This document shows, piece after piece, positions 11,562 through 24,217 of a DNA stretch of 64,000 bases (its first letter is position 1; each line of letters opens with the position of its first letter). A program made the position numbers and the translations under genes. The notes under the pieces are model-generated. The model did no database searches. It had not been told where the DNA came from and worked only from the letters and a program-made list of their open reading frames with translations. Where the stretch lies: NCBI GenBank assembly GCA_016508695.1, contig VNKQ01000002.1, positions 806,001 to 870,000 on the forward strand. Direction: 5' to 3'. The DNA is from Hyphodiscus hymeniophilus (lineage: Eukaryota; Ascomycota; Leotiomycetes; Helotiales; Hyphodiscaceae).

Positions 11562-13291
11562 TTACAATAAAGCCTTTCTCGTGTCGTAGGTGTATCTGAG
11601 GGCATGATTAGCACATCGTTAAAAAGATCAGAGTACAGTTCCACCTGCTTCAAATCAAGATGCCAATAGTTTGGCGTGTCAGGCTTGCTGATCAACCAAG
11701 CTTTATCCAGCGCATCAAGCACCTCCTGAGGCAATGGGCCCTTCTCGCAATCCTTCAGGTTCTGGTCCAGCTGTGCCAAGCTGCTCACGCCAATAATGAT
11801 TCCATCATTTCCATCCTTGATGTTCAAAGCAGAACTACATGTAAATACGAAATCAGCTATTACTCTGTAAAGAAGGTTTCAAGGGGAAACTTGTTCGAAT
11901 AGTTCGGATAAATCCCTTCTGAGGCATGTCTTGGAACCAACGTGTAGTTCACGTTTAGCTCCGACTCAATTTAAAATAGGAAAGAAATGGCCCCTCATTA
12001 ACGTACTGGTTGGCAACCCATCGCAAAGCCGTCTCGACCATTGTCAGTCCATGCTTTTGAACAACAGGCTCGATAATCTGCAACGCCTCGAATGTGCTGT
12101 CCTTGAAGTATCGTTTGCGGTAGTTCTCTCCCATGGCTCCCACAGCGTTGCTATATCGGCCTTCCTTCGGAATATCTTTTGTTTTATATTTTCCGCTGAA
12201 AAGGCCTCCAGCAATTGGATTGTAGACGACCACGTCGAGGCCATAGCGTTTACAAGCTGGGATGAGCCTTGGAACGCTGTTATTAGCATATACTTCGCCA
12301 AATATTTCCTAGGTGCAGATGGAGTACAATCCGTTGTGGGATTGAGTGGATAGGAAACGCGGCACATGGGGGTAAACACGAAGGAGTCTAGGACTCCAAC
12401 GAAGAATTGCAGTTCCTTACTTACTCTGCTTCGAGAGACCTCGTAATGGCGTTGCTGCGGTAAATTTCATCAGTACTTGTACTTCGAAACCGAGATAGGA
12501 CCTCGAGACTCGCTTGGGCTAAGGAAAATATCATTGTTTTACAGAAGGGAGTCTTGTCTTCAAAGTTGGGAACATTCCGAAATAGGGTAAATGGCTCGGA
12601 AGATACTCACTACATTCCCTGGTATATTGTAGGTCGCACCCAGTTGTTGTATTTGCAAGTCATGACAACTTCCGCAACTTCGAAGGCAGTGAAGTTCGAG
12701 AGTCCAAGTTGAACAAACTTGCCCGCTTTGTGAAGTTTATCAACAGCTTCAAGTGTCTCGGCGAAGGGCACAGAGCGATCCTAAAGCACGGTTAGATATA
12801 AAGTTCAAGACTTCTGGGAAGTCATACAGCTGCATGTAAGTAAAAGATATCAACACAATCGGCTCCTAGCTCTTTCAAACTCGTATTGAATTTCTCCGTC
12901 AAGACATCGGGTTTGTGAAGTCCAGGTTTGGTGGGGTAGACCTTCGTTGCGATGGTCAGTCCTCTCTCCTTCCACTTCGCTTCACGCGTGAAAGCCTCTT
13001 GCTTCCCTCCAACGTAGACACGAGCTGTGTCAATCTCATTGTATCCAGCTGCTTGGAAATGATCAAGGAAGGTGTTGTATTCAGGGAGTGATGTTATTCG
13101 AGCTCCAGCACTCTCATCTGGACCAAAGGTCTATCATTCAAAATCAGCTTTTTATGCTTCCATGCAAACTTTAAAGTACCGAGAACACCTCGTAAGAAGC
13201 AATCTAGGTGGATAGAGGAGGTAAAGGAGAGCACACGAACCATCAAACCAAGGATGACCCTCGAACTTGGAGATCTGGCAAGGAGAGGCAT
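11562..13291 (-). CDS. Aldo/keto reductase, AKR7 (aflatoxin-aldehyde reductase)-like
   Basis: NADPH-dependent carbonyl reductase of the AKR7-like type. I assemble seven exons: 13291-13241, 13130-12828, 12780-12611, 12454-12425, 12267-12007, 11834-11649 and 11595-11562, giving 344 residues. Catalytic residues are visible: Asp and Tyr in EIDTARVYVGG, Lys in TIATKVYP and His in FYLHAAD. NPIAGGLFSGKY and SNFTAFEVAEV are further family blocks. The last intron starts GCAGGT and ends CAG. Using this GC-AG intron gives the tail HLDLKYTYDTRKALL and a stop at 11562. Reading through instead gives an unrelated tail to 11423. Physiological substrate unknown; homologues reduce dialdehydes. An upstream in-frame start at 13360 exists but adds a poor sequence. 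Confidence 0.9.
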
Positions 13292-15012
13292 TCTGACTGG
13301 GTCTACGACTGCTCCGGCTGTACTTAGTTGGCAAAAAAAAAAAGATGTTAAGAAACTCAAAGTTTTCCTCCCCGTAGGTATTCTTTATGCCACCATCTCT
13401 GAAGTGGGGGTATGATAAGGGTGACGACATTACAAATCACCTGACAGTGGCTCTCTTGATTTGGCGTTATCCCCACCCACGTTTGGATTAAGAAAGTCTT
13501 GTATACTTTGCGAGAACCTTTGATGAAGATGCACACTGAAGCTTAATTCCAGATAGCAATGGCAGTCCGTCTTTCGACAGGAACGTGGATATATGATCTT
13601 CAAGTGATCATGATCGCATCCTACGATTCCTATTCCTTAGAGTTCCTTCCCCTAGGTTCTGTGAGCTTTCGACACTCTCTTGCGACAAACAGAATACTCG
13701 AGTTTTCCGAGGTTCTTTGCACTAACTTTAATTCGCAAGTATGACGAGGCAATTTACTTACATATCGTGGCATGTGTACCGGAGGCTTCTCTATGTGACT
13801 CGTGACATCCCCTCTGACATCCAATTTGATGGCTGATGCAGTGATACTGCTTCTTTGGTCGAGCTTGGCTAGAACCAGGATGCGTATACGCTCACTGAGG
13901 TGTGTATTGAATATGATTCAGGTGCTTAAAACAGAGATATGGAGAGATTGATTGAGGACGAGAGCTTGGAGACGATGTTTGATGTGACGGAAAGCATTTA
14001 TTAATTAGCATGGCATAGCGAGTAGCGAGCATGACGACCTCACATACTGTAATTCGGATTCTCATACTTATTTTGTAAATGCTATGCCCGATTCCTCTTG
14101 CGCTGGAATATGTAAAACGCATTCATTATGAACTTTTGCTCTTTCTTCGAAGGTCATTTTGAGAGTTTTGGCTATAAATTAAGCTCAACATTCGACCAAC
14201 ACTCAGCGTATACTAAATCACATCAACGTTTGCAAATCTTTATTCAGAGTCGAACCTTCCTCTGAGACGATGATGTAAACCTTCCATCTGCCCCTTAACA
14301 GAGGGTGAGAGTTTTGCAACGACTTTTAGCTTGAGGTAAATCAATGTTTCCATATCAAGCGCATAGCCATCTTCGAGATCTTAACTCGATGCTCCAACAG
14401 CCGTCGCTTTCTCAATCACTCCAAATGTCCCCCGTCATGTGACCCAATCCGCTCAGGCATCGTATCTTATGTAGACAAGCTCCTTGTCTGTCGTATGCTG
14501 GACGCCATTGTGAGGATTAAAGCAATGCAAAGTTATTGCTACGATTGATTGATTTATTACAGTATTTGAAGAGCATGTTCACCGCACAACCCCAAAATGG
14601 AATGGAATACCCGGCCGGCGGAAGCCCTGCATTTGGCCCCTACAAATTGAAACCAACGGACAACGGAGCCAATCAGAAGCGTTAGCGAGTGACATATGGC
14701 GCTGAGTAACTTAGCCGTAATTCGTACGTACGCGGGTGGAAGAAGGTCTTCAAATCTCCCATCTCATCCTGCTCTTTCCTTCTATTTACAACAGCACCAT
14801 CGTATCATCTACTCGGCGCATCGGCAGCTCATTGTACCGGACAAATTGATTACGAGTACGCTGCGTTGCGGGTTTTGCGGACTTGCCGACGGTCCCACCT
14901 CCCGTTTGTCACTTTCATTTCATCTCGGCGCCTGGGAACGTCAACTTAACTCTAACCTCACGACACAACGACGAACGCGAACCTCAAATCGTGTATCAAT
15001 TGAGCCGAAACC
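13292..15012. other. Intergenic region between divergent AKR and syntaxin genes
   Basis: About 1.7 kb that must contain both promoters. Short frames at 13559-13744 and 14696-15097 have no recognisable domain, and the latter overlaps the syntaxin start in another frame. Pyrimidine-rich sequence just before 15012 looks like a typical fungal leader. Confidence 0.5.
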
Positions 15013-16120
15013 ATGTCTTACACGCAGTATCAGCAATATGGTGGGAATCCATACGATAATGGACCTGGAGCAGAGGCTGGACAAGCCGGCGCAGTAAGCT
15101 CTCCCCAACAGCTGACGACACGAAATTCAAGATGAAGAATTGCTGATTCACCCATTTCCTGTATACAGGGCAATCTGGCAGCCCCAGGCCTATCGCACGA
15201 GATGTCGAACTACTCGCAAACATCAAATTACAGCAACGCCGGTGGAGCCGCCGCTCCAGCTCCATCATCGACGCTGCTCACTCAGCAAAACTTCCTCGAG
15301 CGCGTCGACTTTGCCAAATCAGAGATCAGAGTCCTCGGTGCCAATATCCAAGAAATCGCATCTCTGCACCAACGCGCACTATCATCCCCAGATAGCAACT
15401 CTTCCGCTCAGCTCGAAAACCTTGTCACACAGACGCAGCTTAAGAACACGCAGATCAGAGACCAAATTAAGTACCTCGAGTTGGATTCGTTGAAAACGCA
15501 GGATGGTACCAAGAGTGTTAAGGCGAGACAGGCAAAGCAGCTTAAGACGGAGTTTGAGAAAAGCTTGAAAGACTACCAGGCTGAGGAAGTTGGATACAGA
15601 CAGCGATACCGCGAGCAAATTGCGCGCCAGTATCGGATCGTTAACCCCGAGGCCAGCGAGGCTGAGGTTCAGGAGGCTAGTGAGCTTGATTGGGGCTCTG
15701 AGGGTGTTTTCCAGACTGCTGTGAGTTCCACGAGGAAATCATGTGAAATGAGATGAATGACTAATGACTGAATAGCTCAAGAGCAACCGCTCCGGACAAG
15801 CCTCTTCAGTCCTCGGAGCTGTCCGAGCCCGCCACAACGAGCTCCAACGCATTGAAGCCACTCTCACCGAGCTCGCCGCTATGTTCGCCGACATGGCTCA
15901 GATTGTAGAAGCCCAAGACCCAGTCATTGAGCACACGGAGCAGAATGCCATTCAGACAGCCGAGGACGTAGACAAGGGAAATACCGAGATCGACAAGGCG
16001 AACGAGCATGCCAGACGTCGCAATAGGCTAAAGTGGTGGTGCTTGTTGATCGTTGTGCTTATCGTCTTGGCTATTGCACTTGGTATTGGATTGGGGATTG
16101 GATTGACGAAGAAGTCTTGA
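15013..16120 (+). CDS. Plasma-membrane t-SNARE syntaxin (Sso1/Sso2-like)
   Basis: Qa-SNARE that pairs with Sec9- and Snc-type partners to fuse secretory vesicles with the plasma membrane. Three exons: 15013-15093, 15169-15720 and 15776-16120, giving 325 residues. A Gln/Asn/Gly-rich N-terminus precedes the Habc helices (roughly residues 55-180, FLERVDFAKSEIRVLGANI). The SNARE motif covers about 225-285 (ARHNELQRIEATLTELAAMF), with the zero-layer Gln in EAQDPVIEHTEQN. One C-terminal membrane anchor, WWCLLIVVLIVLAIALGIGL, sits about residues 300-320, followed by TKKS. Length and order match fungal Sso proteins. Convergent with the Erv41 gene. Confidence 0.96.
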
Positions 16121-16405
16121 GCGATTCCGTATGCATAGTATTGGGTTTGTTGGAGTTCAGTAATACATTAATTCGCAACTAGAGTTGCATTGTAATCAAA
16201 ATCAATCAATGATATTATACGCCAGAATGAATAGTATTCTTGAACTATGATGCGTTCTCACTGTTATGGCGCTTTTATGAACTAGAAACTGCTCAAATTT
16301 CGTTTTTGAGATGCCAATGGTTCAGAATCTCCAATCCTCTTTCCTCAACGCCAGTAATGACCAGAATCCACGCTCCCAGCACCCATATATAACACATAAC
16401 GCACA

Positions 16406-17692
16406 TCAGTCTTCATTTTCATGCCCCCTCCCATTCAGCACACCTTCACTCTTCCTTCTCCTTTGCCTCCCCCAGACACCTGAAGCCCATTCCGTCAACG
16501 TGAAGCCCCAATGGCCCGCTACCAGTACTCCACTGAACACATTAACGATCTTAACCACAAATCTTAGAAAACTATCTCGGCTTTCCTCTACTGTAAGCAA
16601 CATAGGTTCGATGTCGTATTTGAAAAAAATTCCTGGCACGGCACGTTCGCCGACTATGTGTGATTGCTCAGTGACAGCATATTGGTTGGTGAAAACTGTG
16701 CGGGAGGCATAAGGGGTCGAGGAATCGATGCTGTAGACAGTGGGTACAACGGAGAGGAAATATTGAAATTTGTGGAAATGGTTGGGCGTCGTGGAGACAG
16801 TGCGGTCTAGGGGGTTGAGGAGGGAGGGGTAGAATGCTCCAAAGGAGAGCTCGGAGACTATGTGTGAGAAGTTGAATGCTAGGAAGCTTATTAGTTCTGA
16901 TTCTAAGAGCATTCAGATGAGACCGAGTAACATACCAGTATGATCCAAATGTTCACCAAATTCTTGGTATCCATGACCACGCGCCGTGATATGGAAGTCA
17001 CCCTGGACTTTGTTGACACCCAAGCTGCCAAAAATTCGGCAGCTGTCACCACCTCTAATACCGCCTCTCAACCTTGGCGTCTTAGCAAACTTCTTCTTCC
17101 CACCAGCAGCAGCAACAATATCATGAACGTGCTCCTCTCCGAAGCCTTCCTCATGCTCATGGTATCCCTCCCCAGTGTTCATTCTTCCCTGCGAATCCGT
17201 TCCTAGTCTATGCACGCCCCTAATATCCGCCCATTGGTTCCAATTCGTCGCTTCCTCCTTCAGCATCGTTCCCGCCAATATCCTATCTCCCGCAGCATCC
17301 TGCACATTGATATGTATATCCTTGCATTGCATAGGTATCACAATGTCCAGGTTGATCTGCAGGTTGTGACCTACGCCCTTTTCGACCGCAAAGGTATGTG
17401 TTTCGTGGCCGCGCCACCAGCGTGTGAACTCGGAAAATATGAGCATTGAGGACATGAGCAGCATCGCGACCGTCCATTTCCCCCCTCCTGATGTCTTCGT
17501 TACGAATTGGGGCTTTGCTTTGGCTGGGGAAGGTCAGCTCAGACTCGAGGAACCCCCAAATCATTGCAGCTTGTTCTGCAGAGTTATAGCGGTTGAATAC
17601 GACTCACGAAAGTAATCAAATGCCTGAACGATATTGCTACTCTTCTCCCCAAAAGCCCCCTCGTCAAGGCCATGTTCAGTGAAGCCGTTCAT
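16406..17692 (-). CDS. erv41: ER-Golgi vesicle cargo protein Erv41/ERGIC2
   Basis: Membrane protein that cycles between ER and Golgi with Erv46 and helps retrieve cargo. Three exons: 17692-17608, 17523-16936 and 16878-16406, giving about 381 residues. The N-terminal cytosolic piece ends in DYFPKAKPQFV. Membrane segment 1 is WTVAMLLMSSMLIF, about residues 45-65. The large luminal domain has DIVIPMQCKDIHINVQDAAGD, GSCRIFGSL-like DSCRIFGSLGVNKV and HITARGHGY. The second membrane segment is FVVKIVNVFSGVLVAGH near the C-terminus, followed by a short basic cytosolic tail. Architecture is exactly that of the family. The stop is 285 bp from the stop of the syntaxin gene facing it. Confidence 0.95.
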
Positions 17693-20062
17693 CTCCTCTG
17701 TCGCTCTACCAATCGACTTGTGAGCTGGGGTTCACTTCAGAACATTTATGCTCGGCTTATGGTGAATGTGTGTATGCAATTGATGGTCGTGCCTCCAAAG
17801 GCTTTCCGTATAGTTACAGCTGATATTTTTGGGTATTCGAATTGAGGACAGGTGGAAGAGAGAGCGCGTGGACGTTGATTGGCGGACTTGCCACGAGGCT
17901 GAGATTCCATGCTTTGGCTGCACGTGCGGCTTTTCTACCTCTCTCAATTTGTCACTCAACAATGATTTGACCACTCTCTTAGTCACAAGAACCCAAAGAA
18001 TGTTCTTCTAGTACTCTTGTTGCATTGAGCTCTATAGTATTTCTCAGAGATAATGGGGTCGACTCCCAAAGCTAGGCTATACGAATCACTGAATCTCTTC
18101 AAAGGTCAGGATATTTCGTGGGACGATTGTGTGGGAAAATACCTGGCAAGGACCCCACTCAGAAAGTGGGCAAGGTGCACATTGACTCATTACTCGAATC
18201 TTTCCTCTCGACTCAGGGATGCTTCTTGTCTTTGTTTCTGTTCCCGCCAGTGTCCGTCTGCGACTGTCTGATGACCAGTCTGCAAGCATTCATTTGATTT
18301 CTTTCTCATATATATTTGTCGTGATGAGGTGATACTGGAAAGACTTAGCTCTGTATCGGTACATGCCTTTCAAGGATCATAGTAGGCAACAGGATTTGTC
18401 CCATGGCTCAAACACGAAGGAGAGCTTCAACGCGGGCTCCGCTTCGACCTGGTACAACCACTATTGACTGCACCAGTTGAATCAGCGGTCTTGGAGTTAC
18501 AAAACTTGCTCTCAGAATCGAGAAGTTGAGACTATGAGAAAGAAGCGGAGAAACCATCTGCTCAGTAAAAGCAATCTCCCTTCCGTTTTTACACCCGCGT
18601 CTAGTAGCAGGCTCCGTCCCAATGGCCTACGCTCTGATCGAGAAGCAGTACACGAGATGATAACGCCTACCTGTGTCTCCTCGGAGGTCAGAAGCTCAGC
18701 TAAAGCTTCCTCAAATGGATCAAGTCCTTCTGTTTCGTTATAATAGCGAGAGACCTGTGTCATTACTGGCCATAAAGTTAGCACATTGTCGTTTGCTCTC
18801 GAATTAACGCCATTACAAATGTCGGCATCGCCAGTTGTGCTAGCTTTTTGGAGAAGCCTGAAGGAGCCGAGACTGTATCAGGAGGCATAGTCCAGAGCAG
18901 GTTCTATTCGGGAAAACCGGACGAGTCAAGAAAAATGAAACAGTTACCGAGCAATATCACATTCCCAATCTTACTCTGGATAATACATGAAGTCTCTCCA
19001 GAATGTCACATTGTGGCCGAGACAACAGCTTCATTTTCCATTAATCTAGCGGCACGAGGCCAGTTTCGCCTAGACGTCCAGGAACATCTAACCTATTACC
19101 ACGGGAGGACCACAGAGTGAGTCTCTGATAGAGCCATTCAGAGCCCAAGCTCTAGCTGTACATGATTCGTTAGCCTACTGTGAGTAGACTGTGACTCGAA
19201 TGTTCTTGCTTTGAGGCTTTGAGGTCTCGGCAGTTACTATGGAGCAATGGTCTTACTTTCTTTTCAAGTCAGGTTGCTCGAAGACCATTGCTTGGAAGTG
19301 GAAATCTCCATGTTGCCATCTCCCCTGGCTCTCAAAAGGTGGTCTTTGTTAGACGCAGCTGCTGTTTTAAGCATGCAACTTATATGTTTGGGGTGTATTT
19401 CCTGCTGTGGTAACGCGATGTTGAAATCTTCTCGGGTTGACAGCTCTTGTGTTACGCAAGCCAGACGCCCAGAGAAATCTTTCCGGGGCAACTCTCATTT
19501 CAAGGCTGAATTCGTCTCAATGCTAAGCCAATCACCGAGTATTCAACTGTCTTCTCTTATGACCTAGTTAGTAGTTCATCATTCCTATTCACATGGCTTC
19601 GATGGGTTCATCCCTCCCGTCGCGACTTTGCCGGTGTGGCTTTTCAAGAACAATATGAAGGCGCGGAAAATAGTTTCCCCGCCACTCTCCTCCCTTTTTC
19701 ACGCGACGAAAGGGTGTTCACCTGGGCCTGCATTTGAAATGTCCTTTTGATTGTCTTTTGAATACAATATCTACAGCTCCCCTCGGCTGAGACTCGTCAT
19801 ACAGTTTCATAGTATTATTCCCGTCAATTGTCTATGGAGTATCACTTCGAGACTGATTCAGCTCAGCATGAGCACTCATATTATCTCATGACATTGTTTT
19901 CAATCTATATTCAATCGATTTTCAAGTACTTTAACATCTTTTCGCCAGTCTTCGTCTCGATGTCTTCACAGTTTCCTCATATCAAACCAACAGTTCTTCA
20001 GAGCTGCTTTCTGTCAACAACTCTCGAATAACTTCTTTCATTCGAACGAGAACAACCTTGCA
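17693..20062. other. 2.4-kb gene-poor region upstream of the pheromone receptor
   Basis: Lies between the start of erv41 (minus) and the start of the receptor gene (plus), so it holds both promoters. Frames at 18053-18271, 18477-18743 and 18848-19120 are short and have no recognisable domain or splice partners; the last begins at a non-ATG codon. I see no repeat longer than a few bases. Confidence 0.5.
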
Positions 20063-21423
20063 ATGTCTTCCTCAACGTCCCAACCTGTGCAAGGCCCTTG
20101 GACTGTTATATATTCCAATGCTGGTATCGACCCGAGCAATGCCACCTACTACTCTGATGATCAAGTCGTCCACTGGCTCGCGAACCTAGGTCTTCCGCTG
20201 GTTAACACCACCCTTGGCGCCATCGATGCAAGCGTTTGGTACAATACCGCTGTCGCCATCAACTTTTCATGTCAAGCCGGAGCATGCGGAGCCATGTTTT
20301 TTGTTGTTCTTATTCTCTCCCAGAAAGCGAAGCGCAGAACCCCAATCTTCATCCTCAACGTCTTGTCGCTCTTATTCGGTTTCTGCCGCGCCCTTTTCAC
20401 GGCCCTTTACGCTATCAGCCCTTGGGTCAAACTTTACCCGTACTTCACCAATGACTTCACACTTATCCCGACAAGTGCGTACGCAAACAGTGTCGTTGCC
20501 GTCGTTTTCGATGTCTTCATGACGACCACCGTCAACCTCTCCCTAGTCCTTCAGGCCTATACCGTTACCAAGAACATGACCGACGTCTACCGCTATATTC
20601 TGCTCGTAACCTCAAGTTTGGTGTTCTTTCTGGCGGTCGGCTTTCAATTTGCAGACATGGTCATCAACAGTATCGCAATTGTCCAAGCCAAATATTACAG
20701 CGCACAGTGGGTTCAGCATGGAACATTATACTCGGTCACCATCTCTGTCTGGTACTTCTCTGCCATATTCACCTCAAAATTGGTCTATACTCTTCACTAC
20801 CGCAGAAAGAATGGATGGACACAATGGTCGGGTGTCAGGATTCTGGCAGCTATGGGCGGCTGTACCATGATAATTCCTTGTAAGTATCCATTCCAAAACA
20901 ATGGCCAATCTACTAACAATTTTAAGCACTCTTCGCTATCCTCGAATATGTCGACGACGATATAGCCACTGCTTTTCCCTCAGCTGGATCTCTCACTATC
21001 ACGACAGTGGCACTGCTGCTTCCGCTCTCTGCCCTTTGGGCCAGCATGGCCATCCACGAGGAGACAGCACAGCTGGATATCTCTGGTCTTCACGGCAACG
21101 GCAACAGAAGCCACACTGTGCTTGGTAGTCACGGGAGTGGCAGCAGTACCGCCAGCAGTTGCGCCCTTTGTCCCCATTGCCGCGACAAGAAGTTCGGGCC
21201 CGCGATCAGACACAAGGAATACACGGACGTGGAGATGGGTGAGAGCGCATCTAATATCCTCTTCAGCCCGAACACGATTAAAAGCGAAGTCAATTCCAAC
21301 GGGGCCCTTAAGACGAACAACCGTGACAGCACCGAGATGGATCTCGAATCTATGGGTGTTAGGGTCGATAGGTCGTATAGTCTTCAAAGTGTAAAGGAGG
21401 AGCGTACGAAAAGCAGAAATTGA
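20063..21423 (+). CDS. ste2: Alpha-type pheromone receptor (STE2/PreB, fungal class D GPCR)
   Basis: Seven-transmembrane receptor sensing the alpha-factor-like peptide of the partner, signalling through a heterotrimeric G protein. Two exons, 20063-20879 and 20927-21423, with a 47-bp intron inside TM6, give about 437 residues. Conserved family marks are seen in order: an extracellular N-terminus with NATYY and NTTLG glycosylation sites, TM1 with GACGAMFFVVLI, the cytoplasmic KRRTPIFILN turn, NLSLVLQAYTV, and IIPSLFAILEY in TM6 with the hallmark proline. The C-terminal tail (about residues 330-437) is hydrophilic with Ser/Thr. No other mating gene is seen in the window. Confidence 0.95.
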
Positions 21424-21797
21424 TGACGCGGTCAGTCCTTTTTGAATTTGGCGGCATTTGGCCTTCTGCGAGACAGCGACCGCATATGTTCGGCGTCGCC
21501 AACATCGCTTTTACATATTTTCCTTCTTCCTGATATTTCTGGTGTGTTGAGGGGGATTTGAGGGGGATTTGAGAGAAGATAATTTTGGGGCCTCATCTGA
21601 CCTCCCCATTTTGTGTTAATCACAAATGATACAAGAATGCCAATCACTTCATTTTTCAACTTCATGGGTGATCAAAGAAACACAAATGAGTAGATTCAGT
21701 ACTCTCTGGGATACGACTTCTCCATGTCCTATTCCATGCTCACATAGAATTCCCGCCGCTATGCTGATCACCAAGAACTAAATCCTGTTACAGGAGC
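21424..21797. other. Convergent 3' region of ste2 and MetE-like gene
   Basis: About 370 bp between two facing stop codons. It contains a short direct repeat, GAGGGGGATTT twice in tandem near 21549-21572. No gene seen. Confidence 0.5.
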
Positions 21798-23438
21798 TCA
21801 CGGCTCACCAGGCCATATCTCATCCGCCAGCTTCCTCACCAATTGCAGCTTTCTTACCATATCTTCCTTGCCCACATTATTCCCATCACTATGACTAGCA
21901 AATCCACACTGTGGACTGACGCCCAATCTATTCAGCGCCTCCTCCTTAGTCTGTCCGCTCCCCTGCGCGACCAAATCCGCTGCTTGATATACCTTCTTCT
22001 TCATCTCCTCCAGATCCTCCAGTTTAGGGAACTTGCTCGTGACCAAGCCCAGAATGACATTCTTATGAGCTGGGACTTCCTTGAGAGGCTCGAAACCCCC
22101 ACTTCTCGCAGTGTCGTATTCTAGGTAGTATATCTTAGTCACAGCGAGTCTAATACTCGACGTGTAGGTGGGGGTCTTGCGGAGTCTTGAGGAAGGAGGG
22201 AGAAGCATATCGTACCTAGGTAGTAGGTTTGCACGTTTAGATTATGGAATAGTTTTGTGGCAATGGCGTCGTATCCACCTTCTGAGAAGTGGCGTCCACC
22301 CACGAAGTTTCCTCTGCAGAGGTGGACGCCTACATGCATATCGGAAGGACGGCTGGAGAGGCAGTCGTTGTAGAGCTTAATGTAGGCATCGAGAAGAGCA
22401 TCTGAATCTTCGTTGTTGTCCTTGAATCCTTTGAGCATCTTTTCGGAGCAGAAGTCTGCTTTGATTAGCTCGCTACCTGATATAATGAGCACGGAGTGGT
22501 AATACAAGCAAGATTCGGGTCGTCGATCTGTACATTTCGCAAACCATTGTCGTACAGAATTTTCAGCTCAGCGCGATAAGCCGCCGCAATGTCCGCAAAG
22601 TACTCTGCATCGGAGGAGTAGACGCTCTTAGGGTACGCTCGACCGGTTTTGTAACGCAAATGATACCAATTGGGGGCCGCGAGGGTGAGTTTTGCCTCGC
22701 CTTGTCTTTCTTTGGGGAGCAAATTCTTGAGATAATTCCACTGATCGACATAAGTGCTTCCTACGTGTTTGATCTTCCCCGTGCAAATCACAGTTTCTCC
22801 AGGTTTGTGTCCGCTTTCGGTAAATGCTGCAATATCTGGGACGTACCTAGAAGATAGTCAGAAATTGATGTGGAAGAAAAAAGCTCGTGCAATACGGGTT
22901 GAATAAGGGCACAAGGATACTTGGGTCTAATCCAACTCATAGCCCCTCAAATGATTGTGGACACTTAAGATCTAGATTGTGTTCGGACAACTGGAGACAC
23001 TGAGACAGTATTGCCACTTCTCTTGAGCCATCAGAGAATTAGAGGATAGTGGAAGCATCGTTTCAAAGAACATCAGTTGTACTCACATTCTGAAAATATC
23101 AATGTCTGGGTTCTGGATTTCCTCGAAACCATCGAGCCCTGGAAAGAATGTTCCCCTGAATAAGAAAATTAACATTTCGAGATAGCCCCCCGGCGAACTG
23201 TGGCCTACCAAAACATATGGCGTCTGTATTCTCCATCGGAAACTGCGTGAAAGCCTAGGTCTAATTGCTCCTTGACGATCTCCTTGACGGAGTTGTCTTC
23301 AACGGCATTGAGATCTTTCTCCAGACCCGCTTGTCCTCCATCAATCTTGTGTCGAACATCGAGGAGGGGTTGTGGGCGCAGCAGCGATCCCAGGTGCTCA
23401 GCCCTGAACGGAGGTCTTTGGTGGAGCTTTGAAGACAT
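21798..23438 (-). CDS. UROD/MetE-like protein (cobalamin-independent methionine synthase C-domain family)
   Basis: Single-domain relative of the C-terminal, zinc-binding half of MetE. Five exons: 23438-23209, 23155-23087, 22846-22506, 22455-22216 and 22120-21798, giving 400 residues, about half the length of true MetE. PFRAEHLGSLLRP opens the domain, and RNVQIDDPNLAYFCSEKM follows. Probable zinc ligands appear in VGVHLCRGN (His, Cys) and SPQCGF (Cys). The acceptor of intron 3 was placed at GCAG because this restores NLAYFCSEKM exactly. The start is ATG 23438; the frame upstream of it offers only a TTG. The substrate of these fungal single-domain proteins is not known to me, so methyl transfer from a thiol or folate donor is only inferred. 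Confidence 0.9.
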
Positions 23439-24217
23439 AGTGAGGCAGGTATCCAAGGTCCAGTCGATGATAGAGTCGTCAATGAAAGAATAATACCACC
23501 AGTGTTGGTAGGAAGAGATTTATGGGAGTAGTCCTCCTCTTAAAGCTTCCTCCCCTGGCCATAATACTTATTTCGGGGAGGAGGGGTATCATGCGTGCCC
23601 CTCCTCAGTGTTCTCCACCTGACTCTAATGAATGACGTTCAACTTACCTTATTTATCTGCCGTGGACCAAGCCATTCAGGCTTTCCGTCCACTCGAGGCC
23701 GAGAGGGGCTTCACAGATAGCTTAACTTCCATGCATGGTGGCGGGATACTCCTTCGGAATCAAATCTTCCCCTGTATTGTAAACGAAGCAAGAATTGCAA
23801 TCATTGGAAAGTCCCACTCCCCGACCATTCCAGTCTTCGTTTGACCAAATCGAGAGGGCGCCACGCATATATCGAAATTTGGAGCCAAAATAAGCATAAA
23901 GATAGAAGAAGTACAGTGCAAAGTACCTCGGTGTTTTACGCTAAAAGCTACCCCGGTTAAAGGACAGCTCGAGCACGGATTAGTAGTAGTAAGCGATCAA
24001 CTCCACCCAGCTCATGCGATGCTGAGCCATCTTTGACTCCTCAACTGGGTATGTTTCTTCATTCAGAAACAAATTTAAGTTTATGTCGCTAACCATCTGT
24101 AGCTTTCAAAAGCGGCATGCATGAAGACCGATATCTTGCAGAGTATTGGACTTGATCTACGGTCTACTACGTGCTTGAGCTCATATCCCGCATCGCGTAG
24201 ACCAGGAGCACATTAAA
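23439..24217. other. Divergent intergenic region, MetE-like and F-box-like genes
   Basis: About 780 bp between two start codons pointing apart. A small frame at 23632-23844 has no recognisable feature. Nothing else seen. Confidence 0.5.

Noticed and set aside
14235..14270. GGTTCGACTC (minus strand) resembling a tRNA T loop
   Set aside because: Flanking bases do not pair as a T stem and no cloverleaf can be drawn.
14696..15097. 133-codon plus-strand frame
   Set aside because: It runs over the syntaxin start in another frame and has no domain.
18848..19120. 90-codon plus-strand frame
   Set aside because: Starts at a non-ATG codon, no homology pattern and no splice extension.
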